The translations under genes were made by a program, and so were the position numbers. The notes below the pieces were generated by a model. It had not been told where the DNA came from and ran no database searches. It saw only the letters and a program-made list of their open reading frames with translations. From Escarpia spicata (taxonomy: Eukaryota > Annelida > Polychaeta > Sabellida > Siboglinidae), in the NCBI GenBank assembly GCA_963995525.1, contig OZ023205.1, forward strand, positions 61,173,404-61,237,403: DNA of 64,000 nt, read 5' to 3'. Of the stretch, positions 37,801-52,800 are shown piece by piece; the stretch's first letter is position 1, and every line of letters starts with the position of its first letter.

Positions 37801-40800
37801 TATGTAAAAAATCACAAAACGACCAGAGGACTTGGAATAGCTAAGAGGTATACAAATTGGGGTGATATGAAAAACCATGGTGATGTGCGTGTGTGTATGT
37901 ATGCATGCATGTGTTGTATGTTGAGCACGTGTGGGTGTGTTGGGTGAATCATGTACGTACATGCACGTGTGGGTGTGTTGAGTGAATCGTGTACGTGCAT
38001 GCATGTATGCGTGTGTTGAGTGAATCGTGTACGTGCATGCACATGTGTGTTGAGTGAATCGTGTACGTGCATGTATGTACGTGTTGTGTGAATTGTGTAT
38101 GCACGTGTTACCTTGAAGTACTCCTGCCACTGCAGACTGTGGTTGACGAGTGAGTCGCGTAGACCGTGGAAGGCTGGCAGAATGCTCTCCATGACCGCAC
38201 CACCTAGCCACTCCTGCAGCACATCACATCACTTATTTCACACGATTATAACAAATAATAATATGATTAGTAAGAATTCTATTAATTATAACTTCAACAT
38301 CTAGTGACTATGAGTTCTTATACACAACTAATAATATCCAATAAGCAGCAACGTTTTCTGAAAAATACAGACAGTGCATGTACTGGTAATTTATTTCAAT
38401 ACATGTGTATTGAGTAAGGAGTGGGTACTGCAGGTTGCACACATTAAACAGTCACATCTAACAACAATGAAGTTACTGGTATATACATTTACTATGTGAT
38501 ATTTGTGTTCTACAGAGATGAGAGTGACATTCAGAGACAAAATCGGAAATTTTGCTGTGGCCCACATTTCAGCCCGAGAGGACTGTCTCATCTAATCGGG
38601 GGGAGGGGGGACTCCTCAGAGATATTTTTTATTGTAGACGACATATGGTGTATTTTGAGCAATATTAAATAGAAAATCTTAACATTTCCAATAGCAAAAA
38701 AAGCACACGGACTCACGCACACATTGTCATAGTACTAACTCATTTGTTAATGATAATTTCTGGGCTGAACCCGAGTTGGCTGACGGGCAGCTTCTCCTTG
38801 GCCATCTTTGCCAAAACAGCCCTTTGATGGGCCATTCTAGCGTTCTTCGTTGCCAGCTCAACTGCTTCCTTAGCTTTGTACTTGGTGGCTGCCTTCGTCT
38901 TTGACATGTTCAGCTCAGTTTTCTTCTCCTCCTTCATCTTTCCTTCCTCGGCAAGATGGATGGAGTACATTTTGTGTGCACCCCTCGTGTTGTGAACGAG
39001 GCGACCAGTCCTGTTTGTGGAAGTCCTGTATAGCAGTGTTGTTGCTTACCATGAGTGAGTACTTCACTGTCTGGATAGTGTTGAATGTACTAACATTCTT
39101 TCTGGCAGTGGCAGTATTCATGATGCTAGACATGCGACTAAAACACCCTTCCACTTGAGGACCATGAAAGCAGCTCATCATTGCAGCCACCAGCTTTGAC
39201 AAGGCTGGGAACTTGCCAGTAGAGAATATGGTAGCCCACCACGAGTCCAATCTGGAACTTGTGGGTGCTTGTGGAAGTGTGTTGTCTACATGGAATCGGC
39301 GAACTTCCATGTGATACGCCATCTGTTTAGGTTCTAATAGAACATTGGTGACCAGCGTGGGCAGTGCCAGCGTGTGTATTTCAGTGCCTTCGGTTCCCCT
39401 CTGACTGTAGCCTGTAGGATCCAATCCGCATAGTTGACATCGGCCTCGCACCACAAACAGTAAGCTTTCCCTGGTGCTGATTTACTTATGAATATATCCA
39501 ACATAGTGTCTCCAGCCGATCTCTCCAGCCATGCCCAATTCCACTTATTCTTGACACTTTTGTCAATGTCCTTCACGCAACATTTGTCTTGCTGTGCAAC
39601 AAATCGTCGATTAGCCATTGTGTTCGAAAATGATCGACATCTCCATAAAATACATCGTCATTTCCTATTGGTCCACTGCTTTTGTGCGCGCACTTCGAAA
39701 GCGCTGAAGCGAACCCAGACAGAACTAAGGGTTTTACTTTGCAGATTCACGGGTTCGGTTGGGTCGGTTCTGTCTCTAATCGCCAGGCAGCGTCATTAAC
39801 ACATGGCGACACCTGGTGGATAGATGGTTAACTCAATCCGCAGATAGATCATCAGTGAATTGTCCAGGATTTGATATGCCCTACCCACCAACATTCATTT
39901 TTTTCTCCCCAGATTTACACGATTCACAAGTGATCTTTGGAGCAGTATAAAAAACGGAATTCCGGAAAAAAACGGAAATTTCTCATCCCTGGTTCTAACT
40001 CCCAATGTATTTGTGCTACGACCATTCACAATAAGCCTGTCTTTTGATTTTATACTTTTGTGACAAACTCACAAAGATATATATTGCTTTGTGATTTACC
40101 TGTTATTTTAAAACAATCTGTAAACATATAGAATACAACCCCCCAAAATCGATATCGCATATATGGGTAAAGGTGTAACATTATAACATAAATAATTCAT
40201 GTCAGCGTACCATATCAGTCAGCCAATCAGGTTTGTCTTGACGTGCGATCTCTTCGTCAACTGCAGATGTATCAATTCCGTTGACAAAGAGACCAAGCTC
40301 CTCGTTGTTCAACTGTTGTGACAGTCGTAATCGCTCAAGTGTGGTGAGGAGTGAGAAGAGCTTGAAGTGAGACTCGAACATCAGGCCACAGACGTACTTG
40401 TTGATGGCACTAGTTATTGCGTTGATCAGCTCCTGCGATCGGGCTTTCGGGTCACCTGATATGAGAGATATTCACTAAATGGGTTAATAGTGTAAGATGT
40501 AATTTCACTAATTTTATTCAATTGTAGTTGTTTTTAAAGCTTCTTCCTCTGTACATTTTCGCCGAGCTTGATTTTTCATAATTTCGCTAAACATTTCACC
40601 TATTCAGTATTCATAACAAAATGACATCTTCACTTGTTTACTGTAAATGTCTTAGGTTGGTGAAATCATTGGACAAGCTATTGAATTATTTTTGACTGGA
40701 TTAGGTCAACATTTGGCTAATGTATTACATTTAATCATTTTTCTGTTTAGAATATTAAAAGAACATGGTTTAAAAAGTTAATTAATCTGTGATACCTCAA

Positions 40801-43800
40801 GTAATAATAATGATAATTGTTTTTAATCTATGTTCCATTACCCTCTAAACCTTAAATCAGCCAAACTTGCCCGCAGACCAATGCCTCCATTCTGCCTAAC
40901 CCTGCCCAAAATAACTACGTAACGCAGTATAGTATGGTGGCACCATATTGCAGATAAACTTGAAAACAATTAGAAACAATGTTTGAATGTACCGACCACA
41001 AATGTTCGTGTTGGTTAAATCGGTGGAGAGTTTTCAAAACACAGCTGATGTCTAAAGGATTATGTAGTGAATTATCACCTGTGCATCTGCAGCCTCGGTT
41101 CCTCGTCTCGATGGCTTTCATGAAGATCTTTGAGAAGTCGTCAAACAACATGTAGTAGAGGGGGTTTAGCATGCTCATACGCTGCACGATCTCATAGAGT
41201 TTAGTGCCCTGCATGGCCACCATCTTGTAGGGTTCGCTCTTTGTGTCGAGCAGCTTGCCGATGTAAGCGCTCTCTTCAAAAACCAACTTGCTCTGGGAGA
41301 TGTTCTTCCGATACTCAATCAGCGACGGCAACATCATCTTTTCCTCCAGCAGGGGGCAGTCCAAGGCGAGCGTTTTTGACAACATTCCATCCTGAAACAG
41401 ACAACAAATTATGGCTACAATTTTGCCACAAGGTGGCAGCACATTATGTCATCTGATACTGGCTAACTGTACTGTTCATTTAGGCTGATGCGGCAGTTTC
41501 ACAACAAAATGCGCATGTTTCACCAGAGATTCTACTTAATAGGACCCAAAAATTGTGAGATCTCACTATTTTTAGATGTGAAAATAGTGAGATTTGTAAT
41601 TGCACATATTAAGGCATTTATGATGTAATAATTATTTGTTATTAATGAAAACATATCAAGCAATTCACAAGTATGTATTATATATTTATTGTAACTAAAA
41701 TAGAAAAATATTGTTTGATTAGAAAATAAAAAATGATATTATATTTGAAATATTGTTGATGATGATAACAACGTAATGATATTATTATGATTATTATTGG
41801 AATAATAATAATTACCTCCACCCTGTTTATCTCGTCTTGTGTGCGAATTATATCATTTGTGGCGGATCTTTGTTGACCTTCAAACTCGGGGCGTTCGATC
41901 TTCATAATGTAATGAAGTAGATGGTTGATCGTAGCTTCTTGGCTCATCGTTAAATCAATTACATACATCTGGTGGAATGGCAGCTCAGCAATCCCATCAC
42001 CTGTTCGTAGAAATATGCCAATTGTGTAAATAAATCCTAATGCTCGTTGGAAATGTGTTGAAGTGAATGAACTGTTATTTGCATCCACCTTTTCACAAAT
42101 GCAGGTTGTATCCATTAGTACATAAACGCTTTGTCCAAATGGTTAGAACCGGAAGGGATGTCTTCTACACTCATAAGACTGTCAAATTTGAGAAAATTAT
42201 GACTGTCAAAATTGGGAAAATCTGTAAGAGTTACAGTAAAAACTTGCATATGTTGTAGCAACAATAATTTCAGTTCAGTGGACTGCTGCTATATACATCC
42301 TTAGGGGTGGTCGCATCAGTTTGAAGCTAAGTCCCGAAATACATTCATCATTATATGGGTAAGGTGGAGATGGTCATAACCACATATGGGGGGAATAAAC
42401 GGGTAAAGTGTAATGTACGACTGTCCCTTGTATCCATGGTTATGTAACATAGTACGGCCCTGAATGGGCATTTTAAAGTTGTACCCTTTAAAGCAAGGTA
42501 AATTACCAAGAATCAGCCTAGGGTCTGTAGTTTCTAGTTGTTCTGGTTGTTTCCAGCACTCGGCAATCTTCTATTAACTGACTAGTCTGTATTATGATAA
42601 TAATAAAATAACTTCTATTGCACCTAAATCCTTAGAAACCAAGCTCAGAGGCGCATCAAAACAAAAGGATTGGTCAATCTCAAAATCCATAAGTATTTTT
42701 CCAGTTGTTAACAGATGGGTCAAGGCGCTAGGCAGCTATGGCAGATAAGCAAGTGTTGTTTTTAAATGATGACGGAATTTTGTAATATTTTCAACTGATC
42801 TAACACTAAGAGGGAGCATATTCCAAAGAGTTGGTGCAGCAACAGAAAAAGCCCTAGTTCCAATGTTAGTGTTGACTCTAGGAACAAAAAGTAGGTCAGA
42901 ACTAGATGATCGAAGCTGGATAGGTTTTCTTACAGGAGTAAGCAATGAATGCAAATAAGATGGTTGCTTATTGGACAGTGCCTGGTATGTAATGGTATAG
43001 ATCTTAAATATTATACGATATCGTACAGGAAGCCAATGCAGACTTCAAAAGTGGTAGAGCGAAAAAAACGAGGAGATCTTGTAACTACTCTTGCTAGACA
43101 ATTTTAGACACGCTGAAGTTTTGTGATATCCTTGCTAGCGATATTATAAAGGAGGGAATTGCAATAGTCAAGTCTGCTGCTAACAAGCGCTGTTGCAATA
43201 GTCTTAGCAACAGAAAATAACATACCGGTGAATACGGCAAAGATCACGAATATGATAAAAACAGCAGCAACATGTTTGAGATATGTGTTGTCGGAAATTG
43301 AAGTTACTATCAAAGATCACTCCTAGATTCTGCACCGAGGTTGCTGGCGTGATATACTGATTCAAAATACGTGTAGGGAAAAAAACATCCAGTTTACAAC
43401 GCTGCATTGGGGTACCAATAACGATCAATTGAATTTTATTTGCATTTAATTTCAACTTGCTGTCAGTCATCCAGTGGAAGATATCTTGAAGGCAATCACT
43501 ACCGGGTAAGTTGTTTAAGGGAGCGATTTGTATCCGGGGTAGCCAACGAAATGTAGATCAGCATAAAGATGATGATCCAGTTGTCTTTGTATAACAGAGC
43601 TTAGTGGCATTGTGTAAAGAGTATAAATCAGAGGCCCAAGAACAGAACCCTGAGGAACACCAAATAAAGTCGGCAGTGCAGCTGAAAAGCAGTTCCCAAT
43701 CTTTATAGTTTGATATCTATCAGTTAGATATGAAGAAAACCAGGGTTAGAATTTAATGGTCTTATGAGGTCTCCTTTAACTAGTCAGCCCTTTTCAGAAC

Positions 43801-46800
43801 ATTATCGTCAAACCGACCTTTCTATACTGGCACTGAGGGTGGTCACTGCCAGGGTGTTTGTCATCCTCAGTGATTCTTTTACATCCCAAATTGAGATGGG
43901 ATCGACATTAACGCGATCTCTGTGTCACGAGGGATCCACAGTCCCTAATGTTGAGAGCCAGGTTTTTACACAAAATATCATGCCTGCCCGGTCTGGGTTT
44001 TGAACTCGGAGCGCTGGCATGCCAGGCGGATGTGCTAACCACTACACTAGCCGTGCTCCCTACAATTGTTAACAGGATGGGTGGTAGTAATGGTTAAAAG
44101 GGAGTTTGTTGAATCAGTCCTAACCCTAACCCAATTTATGGTCAGGGATGATGTAATCCTCCAACTTCAATGGTATTTGTTGGTAGAGACACGTGCCTCA
44201 ACAATAATGGTTGCTTCAATGTAAACGATTTGTTTAGATTCTGATATCCACACTGTCAGCAATATTCCTACTGTCTGCAATATTCCTACTGTCTGCAATA
44301 TCTTTTGTTGTTCTATTCATCTTTCCCTGTATGTCCAGGTTGCGGTTGGTATCAGTACTTTCCCTGTATGTCCAGGTTGCGGTTGGTATCAATATTTTCC
44401 CTGTATGTCCAGGGTACGGTTGGTATCAGTACTTTCCCTGTATGTCCAGGGTGCGGTTGGTATCAGTACTTTACCTATATGTCCAGGGTGCGGTTGGTAT
44501 CAGTACTTTACCTGTATGTCCAGGGTGAGACTGGTATCAGTACTTTCCATGTATGTCCAGGGTGAGACTGGTATCAGTACTTTCCCTGTATGTCCAGGGT
44601 GCGGCTGGTATCAGTATTTTCCCTGTATCTCCAGGGTGTGGCTGGCATCAGTACTTCCCCTGTATGTCCAGGGTGAGACTGGCATCAGTATTTCCCTGTA
44701 TGGCCAGGGTGAGGCTGATATCAGTACTTTCCCTGTATGTCCAGGGTGTGGCTGGTATCAATACTTTCCCTGTATGTCCAGGATGTGGCTGGTATCAGTA
44801 CTTTCCCTGTATGTCCAGGGTGTGGCTGGTGTCAATACTTTCCCTGTATGTCCAGGGTGTGGCTGGTATCAATACTTCCCCTGTATGTCCAGGGTGAGAC
44901 TGGCATCAGTATTTCCCCTGTATGTCCAGGGTGAGACTGGTATCAGTACTTTACCTGTATGTCCAGGGTGTGGCTGGTATCAGTACTTTCCATGTATGTC
45001 CAGGGTGAGACTGGTATCAGTACTTTCCCTGTATGTCCAAGGTGAGACTGGTATCAGTACTTTCCCTGTATGTCCAGGGTGAGACTGGTATCAGTACTTT
45101 CCCTGTATGTCCAGGGTGCGGTTGGTATCAGTACTTTCCCTGTATGTCCAGGGTGCGGTTGGTATCAGTACTTTCCCTGTATGTCCAGGGTGTGGCTGGT
45201 ATCAGTACTTTCCCTGTATGTCCAGGGTGTGACTGGTATCAGTACTTTCCCTGTATGTCCAGGGTGCGGCTGGTATCAGTATTTTCCCTGTATCTCCAGG
45301 GTGTGGCTGGCATCAGTACTTCCCCTGTATGTCCAGGGTGAGACTGGCATCAGTACTTTCCCTGTATGTCCAGGGTGAGGCTGGTATCAGTATTTCCCTG
45401 TATGGCCAGGGTGAGGCTGATATCAGTACTTTCCCTGTATGTCCAGGGTGTGGCTGGTATCAATACTTTCCCTGTATGTCCAGGATGTGGCTGGTATCAG
45501 TACTTTCCCTGTATGTCCAGGGTGTGGTTGGTGTCAATACTTTCCCTGTATGTCCAGGGTGTGGCTGGTATCAATACTTTCCCTGTATGTCCAGGGTGTG
45601 GCTGGTATCAATACTTCCCCTGTATGTCCAGGGTGAGACTGGTATCAGTACTGTCCCTGTATGTCCAAGGTGAGGCTGGTATCAGTATTTCCCTGTATGG
45701 CCAGGGTGAGGCTGGTATCAGTACTTTCCCTGTATGTCCAGGGTGCGGCTGATATCAATACTTTCCCTGTATGTCCAGGATGTGGCTGGTATCAGTACTT
45801 TCCCTGTATGTCCAGGGTGTGGCTGGTATCAGTACTTTCCCTGTATGTCCAGGGTGTGGCTGGTATCAGTACTTTCCCTGTATGTCCAGGGTGAGACTGG
45901 TATCAGTACTTTCCCTGTATGTCCAGGGTGAGGCTGGTACCAGTATTTTCCATGTATGTCCAGGGTGAGACTGGTATCAGTACTTTCCCTGTATGTCAAG
46001 GGTGAGGCTGGTATCAGTACATTCCCTGTATGTCCAGGGTGAGGCTGGTATCAGTACATTCCCTGTATGTCCAGGGTGAGACTGGTATCAGTACTTTCCC
46101 TGTAGGTCCAGGGTGTGGCTGGTATCAGTACTTTCCCTGTAGGTCCAGGGTGTGGCTGGTATCAGTACTTTCTCTGTAGGTCCAGGGTGAAGCTGGTGTC
46201 AGTACTTTCCATGTATGTCCAGGGTGAGACTGGTATTAGTATTTTCTCTGTATTTCCAGGGTGAGGCTGGTATCAGTACATTCCCTGTATGTCCAAGGTG
46301 AGACTAGTATCAGTATTTCCCTGTATGTCCAAGGTGAGACTGGTATCAGTACTTTCCTTGTAAGTCCAGGGTGTAGCAGGTATCAGTACTTTCCCTGTAT
46401 GTCCAGGGTGTGGCTGGTATCAGTACTTTCCCTGTATGTCCAGGGTGTGGCTTGTATCAGTACTTTCCCTGTACGGCCAGGGTGTGGCTGGTATCGGTAC
46501 TTTCCCTGTATGCCCAGGGTGCGGCTGGTATCAATACTTTCCCTGTAAGTCCAGGGTGTGGCAGGTATCAGTACTTTCCCTGTATGCCCAGGGTGCGGCT
46601 GGTATCAATACTTTCCCTGTATGTCCAGGATGTGGCTGGTATCAGTACTTTCCCTGTATGTCCAGGGTGTGGCTGGTATCAGTACTTTCCCTGTATGTCC
46701 AGGGTGTGGCTGGTATCAGTACTTTCCCTGTATGTCCAGGGTGTGGCTGGTATCAATACTTTCCCTGTAGGTCCAGGGTGTGGCTGGTATCAATACTTTC

Positions 46801-49800
46801 CCTGTAGGTCCAGGGTGTGGCTGATATCAGTTCTTTCCCTGTATGTCCAGGGTGTGGCTGGTATCAATACTTTCCCTGTAGGTCCAGGGTGTGGCTGGTA
46901 TCAATACTTTCCCTGTATGTCCAGGGTGTGGCTGGTATCAGTACTTTCCCTGTAGGTCCAGGGTGTGGCTGGTATCAATACTTTCCCTGTAGGTCCAGGG
47001 TGTGGCTAGTATCAGTACTTTCCCTGTATGTCCAGGGTGCGGCTGGTATCAATACTTTCCCTGTATGTCCAGGATGTGGCTGGTATCAGTACTTTCCCTG
47101 TATGTCCAGGGTGTGGCTGGTATCACTACTTTCCCTGTAGTTCCAGGGTGTGGCTGGTATCAGTACTTTCCCTGTAGGTCCAAGGTGTGGCTGGTATCAG
47201 TACTTTCCCTGTAGGTCCAGGGTGAGGCTGGTGTCAGTACTTTCCCTGTATGTCCAGGGTGTGGCTGGTATCAGTACTTTCCCTATATGTCCAGGGTGTG
47301 GCTGGTATCACTACTTTCCCTGTAGGTCCAGGGTGAGCCTGGTATCAGTACTTTCCCTGTAGGTCCAGGGTGTGGCTGGTGTCAGTACTTTCCGTGTAGG
47401 TCCAGGGTGAGGCCTCAGTACTTGTCCGTGATTTCTGTTTTTCCCCCTCATTGTTCTATTTCCACCAACCACCTCCATTTTGTCTGTCACACTCATTCTC
47501 TACTCCTCACCCAGTCCCTACAAATCTCTATACCCAATACAGCTAATGCTGTCTAGCTCGTCCTTGTCTACTTTTCCCTTCCATTCTGCCGGCTTCTGCC
47601 TTCTTTGCCAATGGTTCTACTCCCATTCTCTCCACATGTCCAGCCCACTCTAGTCCACTCCCCATGTCCAGCCCACTCTAGTCCACTCCCCATGTCCAGC
47701 CCACTCTAGTCCACTCCCCATGTCCAGCCCACTCTAGTCCACTCCACCAGTTTCTTTGTAAGACTTTCTTTTACACCAACCTGTAGTATTAAGAACATTA
47801 TATAGCAAATGATGACCAGAATGTCTTGGTTTAAAACAAAGTTCCTTACATCAGGCATCCTGCTAATGGGGTTACCTTGAAGGGAGATCGGGACGGACAT
47901 GCTGAGATAGAGAGCAAAGCCATCGTGGACAGAGACGTGGATGTTGTCCACAATGACAGAGCGCTCGCCACTGCAATCCAGGAAGAACTTCTTTTGTATG
48001 ATGTCTGTGTACTGCAGGCTCAAAGGTTGTCTCTCCAGGTGTGTCACCAGTAATGTCACGCCTACAATGTGTGTCAGAAGTAATGTTATATCTACAATGT
48101 GTCACAAGTTATTGTAACTATTATACCTAAACTATGTCACAAATAATGTTACACCTGCAATATGTGTCACATGAAATGTTATTCTTGCAGATGTGTTATA
48201 CACTGCACATGTAATATTGTCGTTAAATATTCTAACATTTCGATTGCCCAAATATTTTTTATCAAACATAAGTTTTTTAATATACCAAATGGCTATAAAA
48301 ATATCGACAGAGGTTCATTATCACCTATTTAGTATCCATAACAAAGACAGCGTCATTTGCTTGTTGTACATTTTTAGTTTGGTGGGAGCATCATATACAC
48401 TACTGAATTATTTTTGACTGGATTAGGTCAACATTTGGCTATGTATTCATACATATTCTTTTTTATAATATTAAGGGAATGCGATGGTCAGAGCATGAAC
48501 GACTTTTTCCGATTTAAAAAAAAACGAGTTTTGAGTTGTTGACATTTCTGTGTAGAAATATTATTCAACTATGTGTTTGCTAGAGTATACATTGGAGAAC
48601 ATATCTGCAAAGTTTCGTTCATCTAATTTACATTTTAGATGTTGAACTGAGTGTACCAGTGTACCCAAACTTTGAACGCGATTTATGCAGAAACATGTTT
48701 TTTCCTTCACCTCTTGTCTTCCGTGTCACTTATCTGAGCTGTTACTTGACAGAACTGCTTGAAACTTGCCACAGTGTAAAATTTGCCCTCCGTTTAAAAA
48801 AAATCTAACATTTCAAAAATTCACAAAAAAAAACATTTTTTGAAATATCTATGAAAATTCTTTACAGTTTTTATTGGGATACTATGGCGTAACTACTACA
48901 CTAAATTTGGGCTGTCTATGTCTACTGAGATAAGTGGAACGAAAGTTTAGTCCAAGATGGCCGCCATACTGCGGGAAAACCCCCCCAAAATTCTGAAAAA
49001 AAATCCACACTCAGTTTCTAACCATGACTCACAACCTCTGAAAATTTCAACTCTCTAAGTACAATAATAATAAAAAAAGTGCTCTGACCATCGCATCCCC
49101 TTAAAAGCATGGATCAAAACAGTTTGTTCATTCGTTATCTGCCAAAGTAAAGACAGAAGAACTACAGGACACAAAGTAATGTTTACTGTGCATTTTACTA
49201 ATGCTGTTTTGCTAGAAATGGACGCCACATTTAAGGTCAATGCCAGTTTTAGAGTTAAAGTCTGATCTGGCGTTTGCGTTTGGTGCTTTATTGAGGTTGT
49301 CAATGGTGTGTAATATTTGAAGAACAGACAAAATTCCCATCTCCTCACCTCCCCATCCCCAACCCCCACCCATCCACCTTCCCACCTCCTCACCTCCCCA
49401 CCCCTTCACTCCCCCACCTCCTCACCCCTTCATTCCCCCCCCACCTCCCCACCCCCATCTCTCCCTTACCATGCACCACACTGTTGATGAGCCTCTTTCC
49501 CAACTCGGGGTCATCTGCAGCCACGACCCATACGTTGTCCGTAGGTCGCTCAATGACATCGTCTGCCTGCATTGTGGGAACAAGGTCACAGGTTGCTGCC
49601 GATTCCACTGTGTTTGTCGGCGATGATGACGACCCTGTATCATTCGAAACCCTAAAACAAAAACAACCACCTCAATCTATTGCTAAACACATCACAAATT
49701 TATGCAGAGGTGGTAGGTGACTACACTACCCCTAACAGACATCCTCACAAGCCATGGGTGGTAGTTGACTACACTATCCCTGACAGACATCCTCACAAGC

Positions 49801-52800
49801 CATGGGTGGTAGTTGACTACACTATCCCTGACAGACATCCTCACAAGCCAGGGGTGGTAGTTGACTACACTACCCCTGACAGACATCCTCACAAGCCAGG
49901 GGTGGTAGTTGACTACACTACCCCTAACAGACATCCTCACAAGCCAGGGGTGGTAGTTGTCTACACTACCCCTAACAGACATCCTCACACGCCAGAGATG
50001 GTAGTTGTCTACACTACCCCTAACAGACATCCTCACACGCCAGAGATGGTAGTTGACTACACTACCCCTAACAGACATCCTCACAAGCCAGAGGTGGTAG
50101 TTGTCTACACTACCCCTGACAGACATCCTCACAAGTCAGAGGTGGTAGTTGTCTACACTACCCCTGACAGACATCCTCACAAGCCAGGGGTGGTAGTTGA
50201 CTACACTACCCCTAACAGACATCCTCACAAGCCAGGGGTGGTAGTTGACTACACTACCCCTGACAGACATCCTCACAAGCCAGGGGTGGTAGTTGACTAC
50301 ACTACCCCTAACAGACATCCTCACAAGCCAGGGGTGGTAGTTGACTACACTACCCCTGACAGACATCCTGACAAGCCGGGGTCGTAGTTGACTACACTAA
50401 CCCTGACAGACATCCTCACAAGCCAGGGGTGGTAGTTTACTACACTACCCCTGACAGACATCCTCACAAGCCAGAGATGGTAGTTGTCTACACTACCCCT
50501 GACAGACATCCTCACAAGCCATGGGTGGTAGTTAACTACACTATCCCTGACAGACATCCTCACAAGCCAGGGGTGTTAGTTGACTACATTACCCCTAACA
50601 GACATCCCCACAAGCCAGGGCTGATAGTTGTCTACACTACCCCTAACAGACATCCTCACACGCCAGAGATGGTAGTTGTCTACACTACCCCTAACAGACA
50701 TCCTCACACGCCAGAGATGGTAGTTGACTACACTACCCCTAACAGACATCCTCACAAGCCATGGGTGGTAGTTGACTACACTATCCCTGACAGACATCCT
50801 CACAAGCCAGGGGTGGTAGTTGACTACACTACCCCTAACAGACATCCTCACAAGCCATGGGTGGTAGTTGACTACACTATCCCTGACAGACATCCTCACA
50901 AGCCAGGGGTGGTAGTTGACTACACTACCCCTGACAGACATCCTCACAAGCCAGGGGTGGTAGTTGACTACACTACCCCTAACAGACATCCTCACAAGCC
51001 AGGGGTGGTAGTTGTCTACACTACCCCTAACAGACATCCTCACACGCCAAAGATGGTAGTTGTCTACACTACCCCTAACAGACATCCTCACACGCCAGAG
51101 ATGGTAGTTGACTACACTACGCCTAACAGACATCCTCACAAGCCAGGGGTGGTAGTTGACTACACTACCCCTGACAGACATCCTCACAAGCCAGGGTCGT
51201 AGTTGACTACACTAACCCTGACAGACATCCTCACAAGCCAGGGGTGGTAGTTTACTACACTACCCCTGACAGACATCCTCACAAGCCAGAGATGGTAGTT
51301 GTCTACACTACCCCTGACAGACATCCTCACAAGCCATGGGTGGTAGTTAACTACACTATCCCTGTCAGACATCCTCACAAGCCAGGGGTGTTAGTTGACT
51401 ACATTACCCCTAACAGACATCCCCACAAGCCAGGGCTGATAGTTGTCTACACTACCCCTAACAGACATCCTCACACGCCAGAGATGGTAGTTGTCTACAC
51501 TACCCCTAACAGACATCCTCACATGCCAGAGATGGTAGTTGACTACACTACCCCTAACAGACATCCTCACAAGCCAGGGGTGGTAGTTGTCTACACTACC
51601 CCTAACAGACATCCTCAAAAGCCAGGGGTGGTAGTTGACTACACTAGTCCTAACATACATCCTCACAAGCCAGAGGTGGTAGTTAACTACACTATCCCTG
51701 ACAGACATACTCACAAGCCAGGGGTGTTAGTTGACTACACTACCCCTAACAGACATCCCCACAAGCCAGGGCTGGTAGTTGTTTACACTACCCCTAACAG
51801 ACATCCTCACACGCCAGAGATGGTAGTTGTCTACACTACCCCTAACAGACATCCTCACACGCCAGAGATGGTAGTTGACTACACTACCCCTAACAGACAT
51901 CCTCACAAGCCAGGGGTGGTAGTTGTCTACACTACCCCTAACAGACATCCTCAAAAGCCAGGGGTGGTAGTTGTCTACACTACCCCTAACAGACATCCTC
52001 AAAAGCCAGGGGTGATAGTTGACTACACTAGTCCTAACATACATCCTCACAAGCCAGAGGTGGTAGTTGTCTACACTACCCCTAACAGACATCCTCACAC
52101 GCCAGAGATGGTAGTTGACTACACTACCCCTAACAGACATTCTCACAAGCCAGGGGTGGTAGTTGTCTACACTACCCCTAACAGACATCCTCAAAAGCCA
52201 GGGGTGGTAGTTGTCTACACTGCCCCTAACATACATCCTCACAAGCCAGGGGTGGTAGTTGACTACACTACCCCTGACAGACATCCTCACAAACCAGAGA
52301 TGGTAGTTGTCTACACTACCCCTAACAGACACCCTCACAAGCCAGGGGTGGTAGTTGACCACACTACTCCTAACATACATCCCCTCACAAGCCAGGGGTG
52401 GTAGTTGACCACACTACCCCTAACAGACATCCTCACAAGCCAGGGGTGGTAGTTGACAACACTACCCCTGACAGACATCCTCACAAGCCAGAGGTGGTAG
52501 TTGTCTACACTACCCCTAACAGACATCCTCACAAGCCAGAAGTGGTTTGTGCTTCACTCCTCCCCCTGGTATATGTCTTCATTACATCATCAATTCAATT
52601 CTCAAAGCCCCCATTCTTTCACACATCTTGAGCTTTGCCATTTAAAGGGAAACAAAAGGCATTTTTGGGCATGTACACTTAAGAGTGGTATATTCCAGTG
52701 AAACAGTTCGTACAGACCCTTTCTGTTTTGCGTCACGAGAGCAGCGCCTGACGTTGTTGTTGGTCACCTCTGTTGGACTGTCGTTAGTACCCACTGAGCC

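Noticed and set aside
43975..44061. Possible functional tRNA gene on the - strand
   Set aside because: A and B boxes are present but the anticodon arm does not fold and the sequence continues into a SINE body.
44305..47362. Many overlapping + ORFs with a Tyr/Cys-rich 37-residue repeat
   Set aside because: All three frames of the 37-bp unit are open, so ORFs arise without selection.
47800..47876. Extension of dynein exon 8 to a later donor (CCTGAT|GTAAGG)
   Set aside because: It gives phase 0, which does not fit exon 9; the CAAG|GTAACC donor fits both phase and family sequence.
49680..52404. Long + strand ORFs of 235, 257 and 386 codons with a 16-residue VVVDYTTPDRHPHKPG-type repeat
   Set aside because: They lie entirely in the 48-bp minisatellite inside a dynein intron, are open on both strands, and have no start or splice context.
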